Translations under genes and position numbers: made by a program | The notes under the pieces: model-generated | Seen by the model: only the letters and a program-made list of their open reading frames with translations | Database searches by the model: none | Told to the model about the DNA's origin: nothing | From: Actinocrinis sp035650855 | GTDB lineage: Bacteria > Actinomycetota > Actinomycetes > Streptomycetales > Catenulisporaceae | Assembly (NCBI RefSeq): GCF_035650855.1 | Contig: NZ_DASRGV010000027.1 | Coordinates: 9,739 to 73,738, forward strand | Length of the DNA stretch: 64,000 bases | Direction of reading: 5' to 3' | Shown here: positions 33,114-43,200 of the stretch, piece after piece | How the letters are laid out: each line of letters begins with the position of its first letter | Numbering within the stretch: position 1 is the stretch's first letter

Positions 33114-36100
33114 CAGTGCACCTCCATCCCGGTCTGCTCGGTGATTCCGGCCCGCCGGCAGTACGACTCGACCAGCTCCCGCCTGGCCTTGCCGGTCGGC
33201 CGCCGCCCCGGCTGGATGTCGGCGGCGAAGGCCTTGTCCTCCTGGATGTGCACGTTCGGGTCCAGAGTGACCGAGAGCAGGTCGTTGGCCGAGTCGCCCT
33301 TCGAGAGGCCAGCGCCGCCCCAGTGGAACGGCATGCCGATCTGATGCAGCGTGCGGCCGTCCACGGTCAGCGGCTTCATCCGCTCGGTCACCAGCACCCG
33401 CGCCTCGATCGCGCTGCGCGCGGTGATGATCGTGGCCCAGTCGCCGTGCACCAGGCCGCGCTCCTTCGCCAGCTGCGGCGAGACCTCGCAGAAGAACTCC
33501 GGCTGCAGCTCGGACAGGTACGGCGTCCAGCGGCTCATGCCGCCGGCGGTGAAGTGCTCGGTGAGCCGGTAGGTGGTTGCCACATACGGGAACACCTCGG
33601 CCCCCGGCTCGTTGCCGCTCGGCTGATAGCGGTTCAGCTCACGCGAGTACACCTGCCGCACCGGGCTGCGCTGCTGCCGGTAGAGCGGATTGGCGACCGG
33701 CGACTCCTGCGGTTCGTAGTGCGTCGGCAGCGGCCCGTCGATCAGGCCCGCCGGGACGTACAGCCAGCCCTTGCCGTCGCCCTGCATGATGAACGGCTGG
33801 GTGCCGGAGATCGCCTCGGAACCCGTCGCGCCGGCCGGCGGGTTGTAGTGCGGCGACTTCGGCTTCTCGAAGTCGGGGATGTCGTGGCCGGTCCACTCGG
33901 CCTCGTCCTCGTCCCACCACACCAGGGTCTTGCGCTCGCTCCACGGCTTGCCGTCCGGGTCGGCCGAGGCGCGGTTGTACAGGATGCGGCGGTTCGCCGG
34001 CCACGCCCAGCACCACTCCGGGCCGAGCCAGTTCTGCTCCTTGCCCGGCTTGCGCCGCGCCGCCTGGTTGACGCCGTCGGCGTACACGCCGCAGTAGATC
34101 CAGCAGCCGCAGGCCGTGGAGCCGTCGTCGTTGAGCTGGTCGTAGGCGGCCAGCGGGCGGCCATCGGCGTCCCAGCCGTTGATCTCGGCGAGCACGGCCT
34201 CCGCCTTCGGCTCGTCGATCGAGCCCTCCACCGGGTAGTCCCAAGTCAGGTCCAGGACCGGCCGGTCCATCTCATCCTGGGAACCGTCGAGCAGCGCGCG
34301 GATCTTCTCGCCGAGGTGGTACATGAACCACAGGTCGCTGCGCGCGTCGCCCTCCGGTTCGACCGCCATCCAGTGCCACTGCAGCATCCGGTTGGTGTTG
34401 GTGAAGGACCCTGATTTCTCCGTGTGCGCTGCGGCCGGGAAGAAGAACACCTCGGTGGCGATGTCCTCGGTGCGCAGCTCCCCGGACTCGATCTCCGGGC
34501 CGTCCTTCCACCAGGTGGCCGACTCGATCAGGGAGAAGTCCCGCACCACCAGCCAGTCCAGCTTCGCCATCCCCATCCGCTGCATCCGGCCGTTCGCCGA
34601 GCCGACCGCCGGGTTCTGGCCCAGCAGGAAGTAGCCCTTGCACACGTCGTCCAGCTGCGCCATCACGGTCTCGTAGGTGCTGTGCGAGCCGGTCAGCCGG
34701 GGCAGATAGTCGAAGCAGTAGTCGTTTTCCGCGGTGGCGTTGGCGCCCCAGTACGCCTTCAGCAGGCTGACCATGTACGCCTTCATGCTGCCCCAGAAGC
34801 CCTGTTCCGCGGACTCGCCCCGGACGTAGGCGTCAAGGTCCTCGTGCTCGTGCGCGTGCGGCATCGGCAGGTAGCCGGGCAGCAGGTTGAACAGCGTCGG
34901 GATGTCGGTGGAGCCCTGGATGCTGGCGTGTCCGCGCAGCGCCTGGATGCCGCCGCCGGGCCGGCCGATGTTGCCGAGCAGCAGTTGCAGGATCGAGGCG
35001 GTGCGGATCATCTGCGAGCCGTCGCTGTGCTGCGTCCAGCCGACCGCGTACGCGAACGCGGTGGTGCGGTCGCGGCCGGAGTTGCGCACCAGCGTGCGGC
35101 AGACCAGGTCGAACAGCTCGCGCGGCACGCCGCAGACCCGCTCGACCATCTCGGGCGTGTAGCGGGCGTAGTGCCGCTTGAGGATCTGCATCACGCAGCG
35201 CGGATGCTGGAGCGTCGGGTCGGTTTGCGGCTTGCCGCTGAAGGCCGCGCCGCCGGAGCCGTGCGCCTCCGAGCGGCCGGAGTGGCTGCTGCCGGAGTTC
35301 TTGCCGCTGCTGGAGCCCTTCCCGTCCGCGCCGCCGCCCTCGCTGCCGCCGCCTTCCCCGTCTTCTTCCTGCTGCTCCTCGTACTGCTCGTCGCGCTCCC
35401 CGGCCGCGGACTGCATCTCGATGCCTTCGTACTGCCAGGCGTCGCTGTTGTATTCGCGTTCTTCTTCGTCGAGGCCGCTGAACACGCCGTCGAGGTCCTC
35501 GGTGTCCGCGAAGTCCTCGCGGATGATCGTCGATGCGTTCGTATATGCGAGCACGTAGTCGTGGAAGTAGGCGTCGTTGCTCAGCACGTAGTTGATGATC
35601 CCGCCGAGGAAAGCCACGTCGCTACCGGCCCGCAGTGGCACGTAGACGTCGCTGACCGCGCTGGTGCGGGTGTAGCGCGGGTCGACGTGGATGACGGTCG
35701 CGCCGCGCGCCTTGGCCTCCATGACCCACTGGAAGCCGACCGGGTGCGCCTCGGCGAAGTTCGAGCCCTCGATCACGATGCAGTCGGCGTTCTGCAGGTC
35801 CTGCAGGCACGTCGTCGCGCCGCCGCGGCCGAAGGAGGTGCCGAGCCCGGCGACCGTGGAGCTGTGGCACAGCCGCGCCTGGTTCTCCACCTGGATCACG
35901 CCGAGCGCCGTGAACAGCTTCTTGATGAGGTAGTTCTCCTCGTTGTCGAGGGTCGCCCCGCCGAGGCTGGCGACGCCGAGGGTGCGGCGTACCCGCTTGT
36001 CCTCCTCGTTCCACTGCCAGGTCTTGCGGCGCGTCTCGACCACGCGCTTGGCCACCATGTCGAGCGCGGTGTCCAGCGGGATCCGCTCCCACTCGGTGCC

Positions 36101-36427
36101 GTGCGGACGGCGGTACAGCACGTGGTGCTCACGGGATTCGCCAGTAGTCAGCTGGAGCGACGCGGCGCCCTTGGGGCACAGCCGGCCGCGGCTGACGGGG
36201 GAGTCCGGGTCGCCCTCGATCTGGATGACCTTGTCGTCCTTGACGTAGACGTTCTGCCCGCAGCCGACGCCGCAATAAGGGCAGACCGACTTGACGACCT
36301 TGTCAGCGGTGAAGGTGCGCGGCAGCAGTTCGTCGGTGCGCCGGGTGCGCGCCGCGGCGCCGCGTCCGGTGCGGTCCTTGCCGGTCAGCTGGCGCAGAAC
36401 CGGCCACGGCAGATTGGCGATCGTCAT
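33113..36427 (-). CDS. Formate dehydrogenase catalytic (alpha) subunit, Cys type
   Basis: A 1104-residue protein. The [4Fe-4S] ligands are Cys49, Cys52, Cys56 and Cys84 (CPYCGVGC and GRLCPKG). The active site reads ARLCHSSTVAGL with Cys187 where E. coli FdnG has selenocysteine, followed by the conserved His. Molybdopterin-binding motifs such as SNFAEAHPVGFQW and VDPRYTRT follow. Residues ~320-400 are an acidic then Ser/Gly/His-rich low-complexity insert not found in most relatives. There is no Tat signal at the N-terminus, so a cytosolic-facing complex is likely. It oxidises formate to CO2 and feeds the quinone pool. Confidence 0.93.
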   Translation of the reverse strand: MTIANLPWPVLRQLTGKDRTGRGAAARTRRTDELLPRTFTADKVVKSVCPYCGVGCGQNVYVKDDKVIQIEGDPDSPVSRGRLCPKGAASLQLTTGESREHHVLYRRPHGTEWERIPLDTALDMVAKRVVETRRKTWQWNEEDKRVRRTLGVASLGGATLDNEENYLIKKLFTALGVIQVENQARLCHSSTVAGLGTSFGRGGATTCLQDLQNADCIVIEGSNFAEAHPVGFQWVMEAKARGATVIHVDPRYTRTSAVSDVYVPLRAGSDVAFLGGIINYVLSNDAYFHDYVLAYTNASTIIREDFADTEDLDGVFSGLDEEEREYNSDAWQYEGIEMQSAAGERDEQYEEQQEEDGEGGGSEGGGADGKGSSSGKNSGSSHSGRSEAHGSGGAAFSGKPQTDPTLQHPRCVMQILKRHYARYTPEMVERVCGVPRELFDLVCRTLVRNSGRDRTTAFAYAVGWTQHSDGSQMIRTASILQLLLGNIGRPGGGIQALRGHASIQGSTDIPTLFNLLPGYLPMPHAHEHEDLDAYVRGESAEQGFWGSMKAYMVSLLKAYWGANATAENDYCFDYLPRLTGSHSTYETVMAQLDDVCKGYFLLGQNPAVGSANGRMQRMGMAKLDWLVVRDFSLIESATWWKDGPEIESGELRTEDIATEVFFFPAAAHTEKSGSFTNTNRMLQWHWMAVEPEGDARSDLWFMYHLGEKIRALLDGSQDEMDRPVLDLTWDYPVEGSIDEPKAEAVLAEINGWDADGRPLAAYDQLNDDGSTACGCWIYCGVYADGVNQAARRKPGKEQNWLGPEWCWAWPANRRILYNRASADPDGKPWSERKTLVWWDEDEAEWTGHDIPDFEKPKSPHYNPPAGATGSEAISGTQPFIMQGDGKGWLYVPAGLIDGPLPTHYEPQESPVANPLYRQQRSPVRQVYSRELNRYQPSGNEPGAEVFPYVATTYRLTEHFTAGGMSRWTPYLSELQPEFFCEVSPQLAKERGLVHGDWATIITARSAIEARVLVTERMKPLTVDGRTLHQIGMPFHWGGAGLSKGDSANDLLSVTLDPNVHIQEDKAFAADIQPGRRPTGKARRELVESYCRRAGITEQTGMEVH

Positions 36428-36431
36428 GGGC

Positions 36432-37250
36432 TCAGCCGGCCTTTCCCGTCGCGGCGATGCTTGCGGTGTAGGCGCTGCGCGCGGCCTTGAACCGGCGCCC
36501 GGCTTCTTCGCGCGCCTCCTCGCCGAGCCGTTCGCGCAACTCGGCCAGCACGGTGTCCTCGAAGGCGACGTGTTTGCGCAGCGCGCTCGTCAGGGTTTTG
36601 ACAAGCTCGTCGCGCTCGGCCGAGGTCGGCGGAAGTGACTCGATCCGCTCCAGCAGCCCCTCGGCCTCGTGCTCCTGCTGCTGCGCGTGTTCCGCGAGGT
36701 TCTTGCCGTCCGGCAGCTGATCGCGTACCAACGGCCAGAAGACCTCCTCCTCGGCGTGCTCGTGCGCCTTGAGCTTCTCGCCCAGCAGGGACAGCGCCTC
36801 GTTGCGTCTGCGCAGGTCGTCGGGCAGGCCGCCGGAGGAGAGGCCGGGCAGCGTCTGCAACTGGAGCTGGAGGTACTTGGCCTGGCTGTGGTCGTGCCCG
36901 ATCACGTCGATGAGGTCGTCGTCGTCCTCGGCGAGCGGCGGCGGTGCGACGCTGTGCGCGGCCCAGGCGGCGCGCAGCGCGGGATCGGCCATTGCCCGCT
37001 CGCGGATCCAGGCGGCGGTCTCCTCGTCCCGCTGCGGAAGGATCGACTTCGGGTTGCTCAAATGCTGCGTGCTGGTGGACAGCGCGCCGGGTCGCTTGTC
37101 GGTCTCCGGTCCGGGCGCGTCGCCGCCGTCGGCGGGCAGGCCGGTGGCGATGAGGTACGCCAGGCCCGGCGGCACCCCGAGCCGTTCGCCGATCTGCGGG
37201 TAACTCAAGCCCGAACGCACCAGGGTGAGGATGGACTCCCGAGTCGGCAT
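36432..37250 (-). CDS. HTH-hemerythrin fusion protein in the formate dehydrogenase operon
   Basis: A 272-residue protein; ATG 37250 with AGGAG five bases upstream. Residues 1-35 look like a helix-turn-helix (ESILTLVRSGLSYPQIGERL, GVPPGLAYLIATG). A flexible linker follows. Residues ~110-265 form a hemerythrin-like domain with IDVIGHDHSQAKYLQ, KAHEHAEEEVFWP, EHAQQQEHEAEGL and RKHVAFEDTVLAEL, giving the His/Glu ligands of a di-iron site. It ends five bases before the catalytic subunit start, so it is the first gene of the operon. It may sense O2 or NO and adjust the operon (inference). Confidence 0.85.
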   Translation of the reverse strand: MPTRESILTLVRSGLSYPQIGERLGVPPGLAYLIATGLPADGGDAPGPETDKRPGALSTSTQHLSNPKSILPQRDEETAAWIRERAMADPALRAAWAAHSVAPPPLAEDDDDLIDVIGHDHSQAKYLQLQLQTLPGLSSGGLPDDLRRRNEALSLLGEKLKAHEHAEEEVFWPLVRDQLPDGKNLAEHAQQQEHEAEGLLERIESLPPTSAERDELVKTLTSALRKHVAFEDTVLAELRERLGEEAREEAGRRFKAARSAYTASIAATGKAG

Positions 37251-37304
37251 CGCGGCTCCTCTCGCTTCGTCGCACCGTCCGCTCGCCCGGCCGGGTGCGG
37301 TTGT

Positions 37305-37329
37305 CTACCCCATGCCGCGTGGGAAATGC
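37305..37329 (-). promoter_or_regulatory. SigB-type promoter candidate of the formate dehydrogenase operon
   Basis: On the minus strand, GCAT and GGGTAG are spaced by 15 bases, fitting the GNNT-N14-16-GGGTA(C/T) pattern of stress sigma factors except for the last base. It lies 55-79 bases before the start of the operon's first gene. Confidence 0.45.
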
Positions 37330-37397
37330 ACCCTTTTCCTCCAACCGACCTAGGCCGGGTGCCACGCCGCCCGCCTGCTCCTTCGGCCTGGCCGCTG

Positions 37398-37422
37398 GTT
37401 TGGCCGCCCACCTGCCGGGTAG
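37398..37422 (+). promoter_or_regulatory. SigB-type promoter candidate
   Basis: GTTT, 15 bases, GGGTAG, ending 62 bases before the GTG at 37485. It reads into the two-gene membrane-protein unit and faces away from the formate dehydrogenase operon. Confidence 0.6.
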
Positions 37423-37484
37423 CGCGGTGCTCGGCGTCGACCGGGTCCGGCCCAGCCCGGTTCGCCGCTGAGGCGGGAGGTGCC

Positions 37485-37883
37485 GTGAAGGAGCTGTGGC
37501 GCATCGGCGCGGTCGTGGCCGCCGGCTGGGGCTGCCTGCTCGCCGTGTTCGCGCTGCTGCTGGCCGGCTACGGCGAGGGCGCGCTGGTGGTCGTGATGTT
37601 CGGCGCCTCGGTAATCCTGTGCTGGATCATCGCCGCCGCGTTGCTGCTGTGGAGCAGGCGCAACGCCGGGAAGCGGCTGTGGCGGCCCATCCCGCCGAAG
37701 ATCGGCTCCCCGGCGCTGTTCGCGATCGCGGCCGGGCTCATCGGGCTCGGCGTGGCGTTCACCTGGGCGCTTTACCCGGTTGCGTTCTGGATCGCGGTGC
37801 TCGGCGCCCGGCAGTCGTGGCGCGAGCGGGCGGCCGTGCGCAAGCGCCTGTCGCCGGAGCACCCCGTGCGATCGGACGGCTGA
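37485..37883 (+). CDS. Hypothetical membrane protein, 132 residues
   Basis: GTG start with GGGAGG six bases upstream. There are four hydrophobic segments: the first pair lies near residues 8-28 and 32-53, and a second pair (LFAIAAGLIGLGVAF, YPVAFWIAVLGA) near 75-110. A short basic loop (SRRNAGKRLWRPIPPK) separates the pairs. The tail is charged. I recognise no family. The next gene begins five bases after its stop, so they are coupled. Confidence 0.65.
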   Translation: MKELWRIGAVVAAGWGCLLAVFALLLAGYGEGALVVVMFGASVILCWIIAAALLLWSRRNAGKRLWRPIPPKIGSPALFAIAAGLIGLGVAFTWALYPVAFWIAVLGARQSWRERAAVRKRLSPEHPVRSDG

Positions 37884-37888
37884 CCAGC

Positions 37889-38404
37889 ATGCCTGGTATG
37901 GCCGGTATGGGCAACGGAGTCGCCGACGCGGCCGCGATGGGCCTCGCCATGGCGGTCATCGCACCGCTGCTGGCCCTGTACTTCTCGGGACGCGTCGCGA
38001 AGATCGTGCGCGTCTTGGCCCGCCATCCGGCGCTCGTCCTCACCGCGTTCGTCTTCGAGCACGCCGCGTTGATAGCCGCGATGACCGGCTACTGGTCGCC
38101 CGCCTGGCTCACCGGCCTGCTGCGCATCTCGCTGGTCGTGATCGCGGTCGCGTTCTGGCTTCCGGTCGTGGACCGCAACGGCCTCGGCGACGCGGCCCGC
38201 ATCGTCTACCTCTTCATCGCCGGGCCGCTGCTCGACCTGCCCGCGCTCTATCTGATCGCCTCGGGCCGGTCCGCGGCCGGAATCGCGATGATCGTCACGA
38301 TGCTGCCGATCCCGCTCGCCGCCGTCACCGCGGTGTACTCCTGGATGCGCCGCGAGGAGCGGGACGCGATCGAGCTTCAGCGGTTGCGGGAGAGCCCTTC
38401 GTAA
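37889..38404 (+). CDS. Hypothetical membrane protein, possibly CtaG-like
   Basis: A 171-residue protein starting MPGMAGMGNGV. Six or so hydrophobic helices are visible; LARHPALVLTAFVFEHAALI and WSPAWLTGLLRISLVVI recall CtaG/caa3-assembly membrane proteins, with His residues at helix ends. The N-terminal Met-Gly repeats may bind metal. The similarity is weak, so the call is tentative. The 3' end overlaps the convergent gene by 28 bases. Confidence 0.5.
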   Translation: MPGMAGMGNGVADAAAMGLAMAVIAPLLALYFSGRVAKIVRVLARHPALVLTAFVFEHAALIAAMTGYWSPAWLTGLLRISLVVIAVAFWLPVVDRNGLGDAARIVYLFIAGPLLDLPALYLIASGRSAAGIAMIVTMLPIPLAAVTAVYSWMRREERDAIELQRLRESPS

Positions 38405-38832
38405 GCGGCCCCGGCGGCGGCCGCGTAGAGCAGGTGGTGCGCTCCGTCGATGGCCAGTTCGCTCGCGCCCCACTCCTTGGGCGGCGGCGCGAGCTGCATC
38501 GCGGGAAGCATCGTCTGCTCGGCGCCCCACACCATCGCGGCGTGCACGGCGGTCGCGGCGACCGGAGGCAGGCCCACCGAGTCGAGCAGGCCGCGGGCGG
38601 CGCCCCAGCCGGTGCCGTAAGCCCAGTGCACGAGCTGGCTGAAGCGAGCCTTCTGCTGGTCGGACTGCGCCTCGACGCCGAGCACCTTCTGCGCGGCCTC
38701 GGCAGGGACCTGACTCTCCGGGCGCTTGCGCAGCTTCGATTCCAGCATCGTGCTCGCGGTGATCGCCGCGGTGCCGATGAGTCCGGCGGCCAGGCCGATG
38801 CCGACGTCCGCCGCTGCCTTACCTACGCGCAT
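38377..38832 (-). CDS. Hypothetical membrane protein, 151 residues
   Basis: An N-terminal hydrophobic helix (VGIGLAAGLIGTAAITAST) is followed by a charged segment (MLESKLRKRPESQVPAEAAQ) and a less hydrophobic domain containing HWAYGTGWGAARGLLD and GAHHLLYAAAAGAAYEGL. I do not recognise the family. It is 44 bases downstream of the SDR gene on the same strand, and its 3' end overlaps the convergent membrane-protein gene. Confidence 0.6.
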   Translation of the reverse strand: MRVGKAAADVGIGLAAGLIGTAAITASTMLESKLRKRPESQVPAEAAQKVLGVEAQSDQQKARFSQLVHWAYGTGWGAARGLLDSVGLPPVAATAVHAAMVWGAEQTMLPAMQLAPPPKEWGASELAIDGAHHLLYAAAAGAAYEGLSRNR

Positions 38833-38876
38833 GGTGCTCTATCTCCTCGGTCTTGATTTTCGGTGGATTGGCGGAC

Positions 38877-39884
38877 TCAGGATGTCGCAGAGCCCTGTCT
38901 CACTTGGTTGAGCCGGCGGGCCGCCCGGTCGTTCAACGCCGTCATCGCCCCGACCAGCCGCGAGTCGAGGCGGCGGGCCGCCTTGGCTCCGGTTTCGCTC
39001 TCGGCGGCGGGATCCGCGGCGCGGTCCTTGCCCAATCCGCGTTGCTGTTCAGCTGACTCGGTCGCGGCACGCATCAAGCGCGCGGTCGCGGTCAGAATGC
39101 GCGCGGTCGTCGCGGGGGCGATTCCCTGCATGCGGACGACCGCATGGGCCGCGGCGCCGAGGATGATCTCGGGGCGGCGATGCTCCGCGGCGCGGACCAC
39201 GGCGCGCGCAGCACGGTCGGCGTCCATGGACAGCCCCGGCAGGCCCGCCGCGGCGGCGAACCACGCGTACTCGCGCGCCGTCTGACCGCGGAACTCGGCT
39301 CCGAGGTGCGAGCCGGTGCGCATCAGGCCGGGGATCACCGTCGTCACGCTGATCTTGTCCGCGGCCAGTTCGGCGCGCAGTCCCTCGGACAGGCCGGCGA
39401 GCGCGAACTTGGCGCTGTCGTACGGCAGCAGGTGCGGGGCGGCGATCCGGCCGCCGAGCGAGCTGACGTTCACGATCGTGCCGCCGCCGGAGCGCCGCAT
39501 GATCGGCGCGGCCGCGAGCACCAGGCGCAGCGGCGCGAAGAACATGGCCTCCATCGCGGCGCGGAAGTCCGCCTCGTCCATCGAGGCGAGCGGGCCGACC
39601 TGGATGATCCCGGCGTTGTTCACGAGCACGTCGATGCCGCCGAAGTGCGTCTCCGCCTCGGCGATCAGGCGCTCGGCGGTGTGCTCGTCGGTGAGGTCGC
39701 AGGGCACGGCGTGCACCTCGGCGCCCGCGTCGTGCAGCTTCCATGCCGCCTGATCCAGCGCCGTGGCGTCGCGGGCGCAGATCAACAGGCGCGCACCGCG
39801 GTCGGCCAGCTCGCGGGCGATGGCGAAACCCAGGCCGCGCGAGGCTCCGGTGACCAGCGCCGAGGCGCCCTTGAATCGGTTCAT
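38877..39884 (-). CDS. Short-chain dehydrogenase/reductase (SDR) with C-terminal extension
   Basis: A 335-residue protein; GGAAGGTGG precedes the ATG. Classical SDR motifs are present: TGASRGLGFAIA (nucleotide binding), NNAG near 90, catalytic Ser in NVSSLGG and YDSAK for Tyr/Lys. The substrate is unknown. About 70 residues after the usual SDR end are basic and Ala-rich (TARLMRAATESAEQQRG to RRLNQVRQG) and may be a regulatory or membrane-associating tail. It lies downstream of a 114-residue hypothetical gene and the CtpI-like gene and is probably co-transcribed with them. Confidence 0.85.
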   Translation of the reverse strand: MNRFKGASALVTGASRGLGFAIARELADRGARLLICARDATALDQAAWKLHDAGAEVHAVPCDLTDEHTAERLIAEAETHFGGIDVLVNNAGIIQVGPLASMDEADFRAAMEAMFFAPLRLVLAAAPIMRRSGGGTIVNVSSLGGRIAAPHLLPYDSAKFALAGLSEGLRAELAADKISVTTVIPGLMRTGSHLGAEFRGQTAREYAWFAAAAGLPGLSMDADRAARAVVRAAEHRRPEIILGAAAHAVVRMQGIAPATTARILTATARLMRAATESAEQQRGLGKDRAADPAAESETGAKAARRLDSRLVGAMTALNDRAARRLNQVRQGSATS

Positions 39885-39922
39885 GACCCACCTTCCGGAT
39901 CGGTTGGGTGCGGCTCGATCAG

Positions 39923-40267
39923 TCAGCGCGGCATGGCGGCCGCGATGGCCAGGTACTCCTCGTTGCTGACCTTGACCGCGAGCCAGGGCGTGCCCTTCGA
40001 CGCCAGCTCCACGCCTGGCACGACGTACACCGCGCCGGTGCGGTGGTCACCGACCCAGGTGGTCACCTCATCGGTGTGCAGGCTCGGCAGGGGCACGTCC
40101 TCCCAGACCAACCCCTCTGGTACGACCTCGTCGGGTCCGACCGCGATGACCGAAACGACCGCGTCGTGCAATTCCGGCGTGTGCATCTCGCCCTCCTGTG
40201 TGCTCAGTTCGATTGCCCGAGTCGCCAGGTCGAGCCCGGCTCGGGTAACCGTGCGCGGGGCAGGCAT
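39923..40267 (-). CDS. Hypothetical protein, 114 residues
   Basis: A soluble acidic protein with no signal or membrane segment. It contains TTWVGDHRTGAVYVVPGVELASKG and WLAVKVSNEEYLAIAAAM (each quoted in part), suggesting a small beta-rich fold. I recognise no family. It lies between the CtpI-like gene and the SDR gene on the same strand with short gaps (24 and 38 bases), so one operon is likely. Confidence 0.55.
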   Translation of the reverse strand: MPAPRTVTRAGLDLATRAIELSTQEGEMHTPELHDAVVSVIAVGPDEVVPEGLVWEDVPLPSLHTDEVTTWVGDHRTGAVYVVPGVELASKGTPWLAVKVSNEEYLAIAAAMPR

Positions 40268-40291
40268 GCGCGGATTCGATCGTTCGCCGGG

Positions 40292-43200
40292 TTAAGCGGC
40301 GGCGGCGGCCGGCGCCGGGTGCGTGCCGTCGCCGTTGCGATTGCCATTGCGGTGGGCGAACTTGTCGATCAGCGCTGGAGCGGCCGCGCCGGCGACCGTC
40401 GCGGTGAGCGAGGACGCGCCGACGATGCCCCACGCGACCGGTCCGAGCGGCGTGCAGCCGAAGAACCGGCTGACCACCGGCGTTTCCACGACCACCACCA
40501 GCGCCGCCGCCGAGGCCACGCAGGTGCCGATGACCAGCGGGCTGTGCCGTCCGGTGACCAGCGTCTGGCCGAGCTGGGTGCCGACCAGCGCGGCCAGGCC
40601 CATGGTCGAGGCCCGGCGGGAGCGGCCGGTCATCCGCCCGGCCTGCCAGGCGAGCGTCGCGCCGAGCGCGGTCGCGCCGCCGCGGGCGGCGAGGTCCCGG
40701 GCGAGGGCGGGCCCCCACGGTCCGGCCAGCGGACCGCCGTCCGCGCTGCCGCCCGCGCCGCCGTTCCCGGTGGCCTTGCCCGCATCCGCCCGCTCGCCGT
40801 TCGCCGGCGGCCGGGCCGGCGCGAGCGCGACCGCGAGCGCGGGCAGCATGTCCGTCATCATGTTGACGAGGAGGAACTGGCGGGTGCCGAGCGGGGCGCG
40901 GCCGCCGAGGGCCGTGCCGAGCACGGTGAACGCGATCTCGCCGGCGTTTCCGCCGACCAGGATCGAGACCGCGTCGCGCACGCTGCGCCACAGCGCCTTG
41001 CCTTCGGCCAGGGCGTCCACGATCCGCGCCGGGTCGGGCGCGGAGAGCACCAGGTCGGCCGCGTTGCGGGCCGGCATGGTTCCCTTGCCGGCCAGCGCGA
41101 TGCCCACGTCGGCGAGCCTGATCGCGGCGGCGTCGTTGCTGCCGTCCCCGGTCATCGCCACCACCCGGCCGGCCCGCTGGAGCGCCTGCACGATGCGCAC
41201 CTTGTGCTGCGGGGAGACGCGGGCGAACACCGTGCTGGCGGCGATCCGGGCCTCGCGCTGCGACTTCGGCAGCCGGTCGAGCTCGGAGCCGGTGAGTACG
41301 TGCTCTGCGTTCGGGATGCCGAGCTGCCTGGCGATCGCCACGGCGGTTCGCGGGTGGTCGCCGGTGATCATGATGGTGCGCACCCCGGACGCCGCCAGCT
41401 GCGCGATGGTGTCTTCCACGCCGGGCCGCGCGGTGTCGGCGATGGCGACAAAGCCGACCAAGGTGAGCTCGCCGACCAGGTCGGCGAGGTGTTCCGGGGA
41501 GTCGCCGCGGGCCGCGCCCTCGTTGGCGACCGCGCCGGTCTCGGCTACGGCCAGGACGCGCAGGCCCTCATCGGCGAGGCGCTTGAGCGTGGCGGAGGCG
41601 GTGTTGCGGCGCTGCGGCGTGAACGGGCGGGTGCCCTTCTCCGTGACGACGCTGTCGCAGCGTTCGAGGATGACCTCGGGTGCGCCCTTGACCGTCAGGA
41701 GCATGCGACCGTCCTGCTTGCCGAGCGAGGCGGAGTAGCCGCGGGTGGTCTCGAAAGGCAGCTCCGATTCGAGATGCCAGGCCTCGCGCTCCTGCGCCGC
41801 GTGCTCGCGGGCCGCTTGCACCACCGCGATATCCGTCGTGTGCACCAGGGTCCGGGCCGGATCGTCGCCGACGTCAGGGCACGCACACGCGGCCATGTGC
41901 AGTACTTCGCGACCGCGCTGGGTGTCGAGCGAAAGGTCTTGATCGAACGCTGCGACACGGGTCACGGACAGCCGGCCCTCGGTCAGCGTCCCGGTCTTGT
42001 CGAAGCAGACCGTGTCCACGCGGCCGAGCGCCTCCAGCGTGCTCGACGAGCGGACGAGCACGCCGTAGCGCGAGAGCCTGCGCGCGGCGGCCAGCTGCGC
42101 CACGGTCGCGACGAGCGGCAGTCCTTCCGGCACGGCGGCCACCGCGATGGCCACCCCGGACGCGACCGCCTGGCGCAGCGGGACCCCGCGCAGCACCGCG
42201 AGGCCGGTGACCGCGAGGCCGCCGATTCCGGTGGCCGGCAAGGCGATCCGGGCCAGTTCGCTCAGCCGGGCCTGGATTCCCACCCGTGGCGGTGCGGAGG
42301 CGCTGGCGACGGCCGAGGCCCGGCCGGCCTCGGTGTCCGAGCCGGTGGCGGTGACCACGGCGTATCCGGTCCCTGCGACGACGGTGCAGCCCTCGTACAC
42401 CATGCAGGTCCGGTCCGCGAGCTCGGCGCCGGGCGTGGCCTGCACGGACTTGGCGATCGGCAGGGATTCGCCGGTGAGCGCGGACTCGTCGACCTCAAGC
42501 TCCTCGGCGCTGATCAGCCGAGCGTCGGCGGGCACGATGTCGCTCGCGCGCAGCGCGATCACGTCGCCGATCCGCAGCCGTTCGGCGGGAACGGTCCTCG
42601 TCCGCGCCTCGGCGAGTCCGGCGGTCCAGTCGCGGTCGCCGTGGGAGCCGGTGCCGGTATCGGCGTCGGCATGGGCGTCCGGATGCTCATTCTCGGGGCC
42701 GGACCAGGCGACGATACGGGCGTTGGTCCGTTCGCCGAGCATCAGCCGGCTCAGGGCGCGCCGGGCACGCAGCTGCTGCCCCGCGCTGATGACCGCGTTG
42801 CCGCCCATCACGCCGCCGACCAGGATCGCGTCCACACCCGAGCCGACCACGGCGGACGCCGCCGCGCCGAGCGCGAGCACCGGAGTGAGCGGGTCACGCA
42901 GTTCCTCGGCGATCGCGCCGGCGAACTCGGCCGTTCCGCGGGCCGGGGTGACGACGAGCTGGCGGATCGGGGTGGTCGCGGCGGCCCGATGCGCTGCGCT
43001 GCCGGCCGCGCGGACCAGGGCCGGTGGCTGCGCCGCAGCAGCCTGACGGTCTTCTTCCCGCCGGTAGTCGCGCAGCCTCGCGAACGCGTCCTGCGCCGAC
43101 AGCACGTGCCAGGACTCGTACACGGTGCCGCGCGGCTTGTTCGCGCGTGCGATCCGCAGACCGCTGTAAGCGCCACCGATGACGGAGATCAGGGCGGCGC

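Noticed and set aside
35866..35868. Selenocysteine in formate dehydrogenase
   Set aside because: The active-site codon is a cysteine codon (ARLCHSS), and no in-frame TGA lies in the gene.
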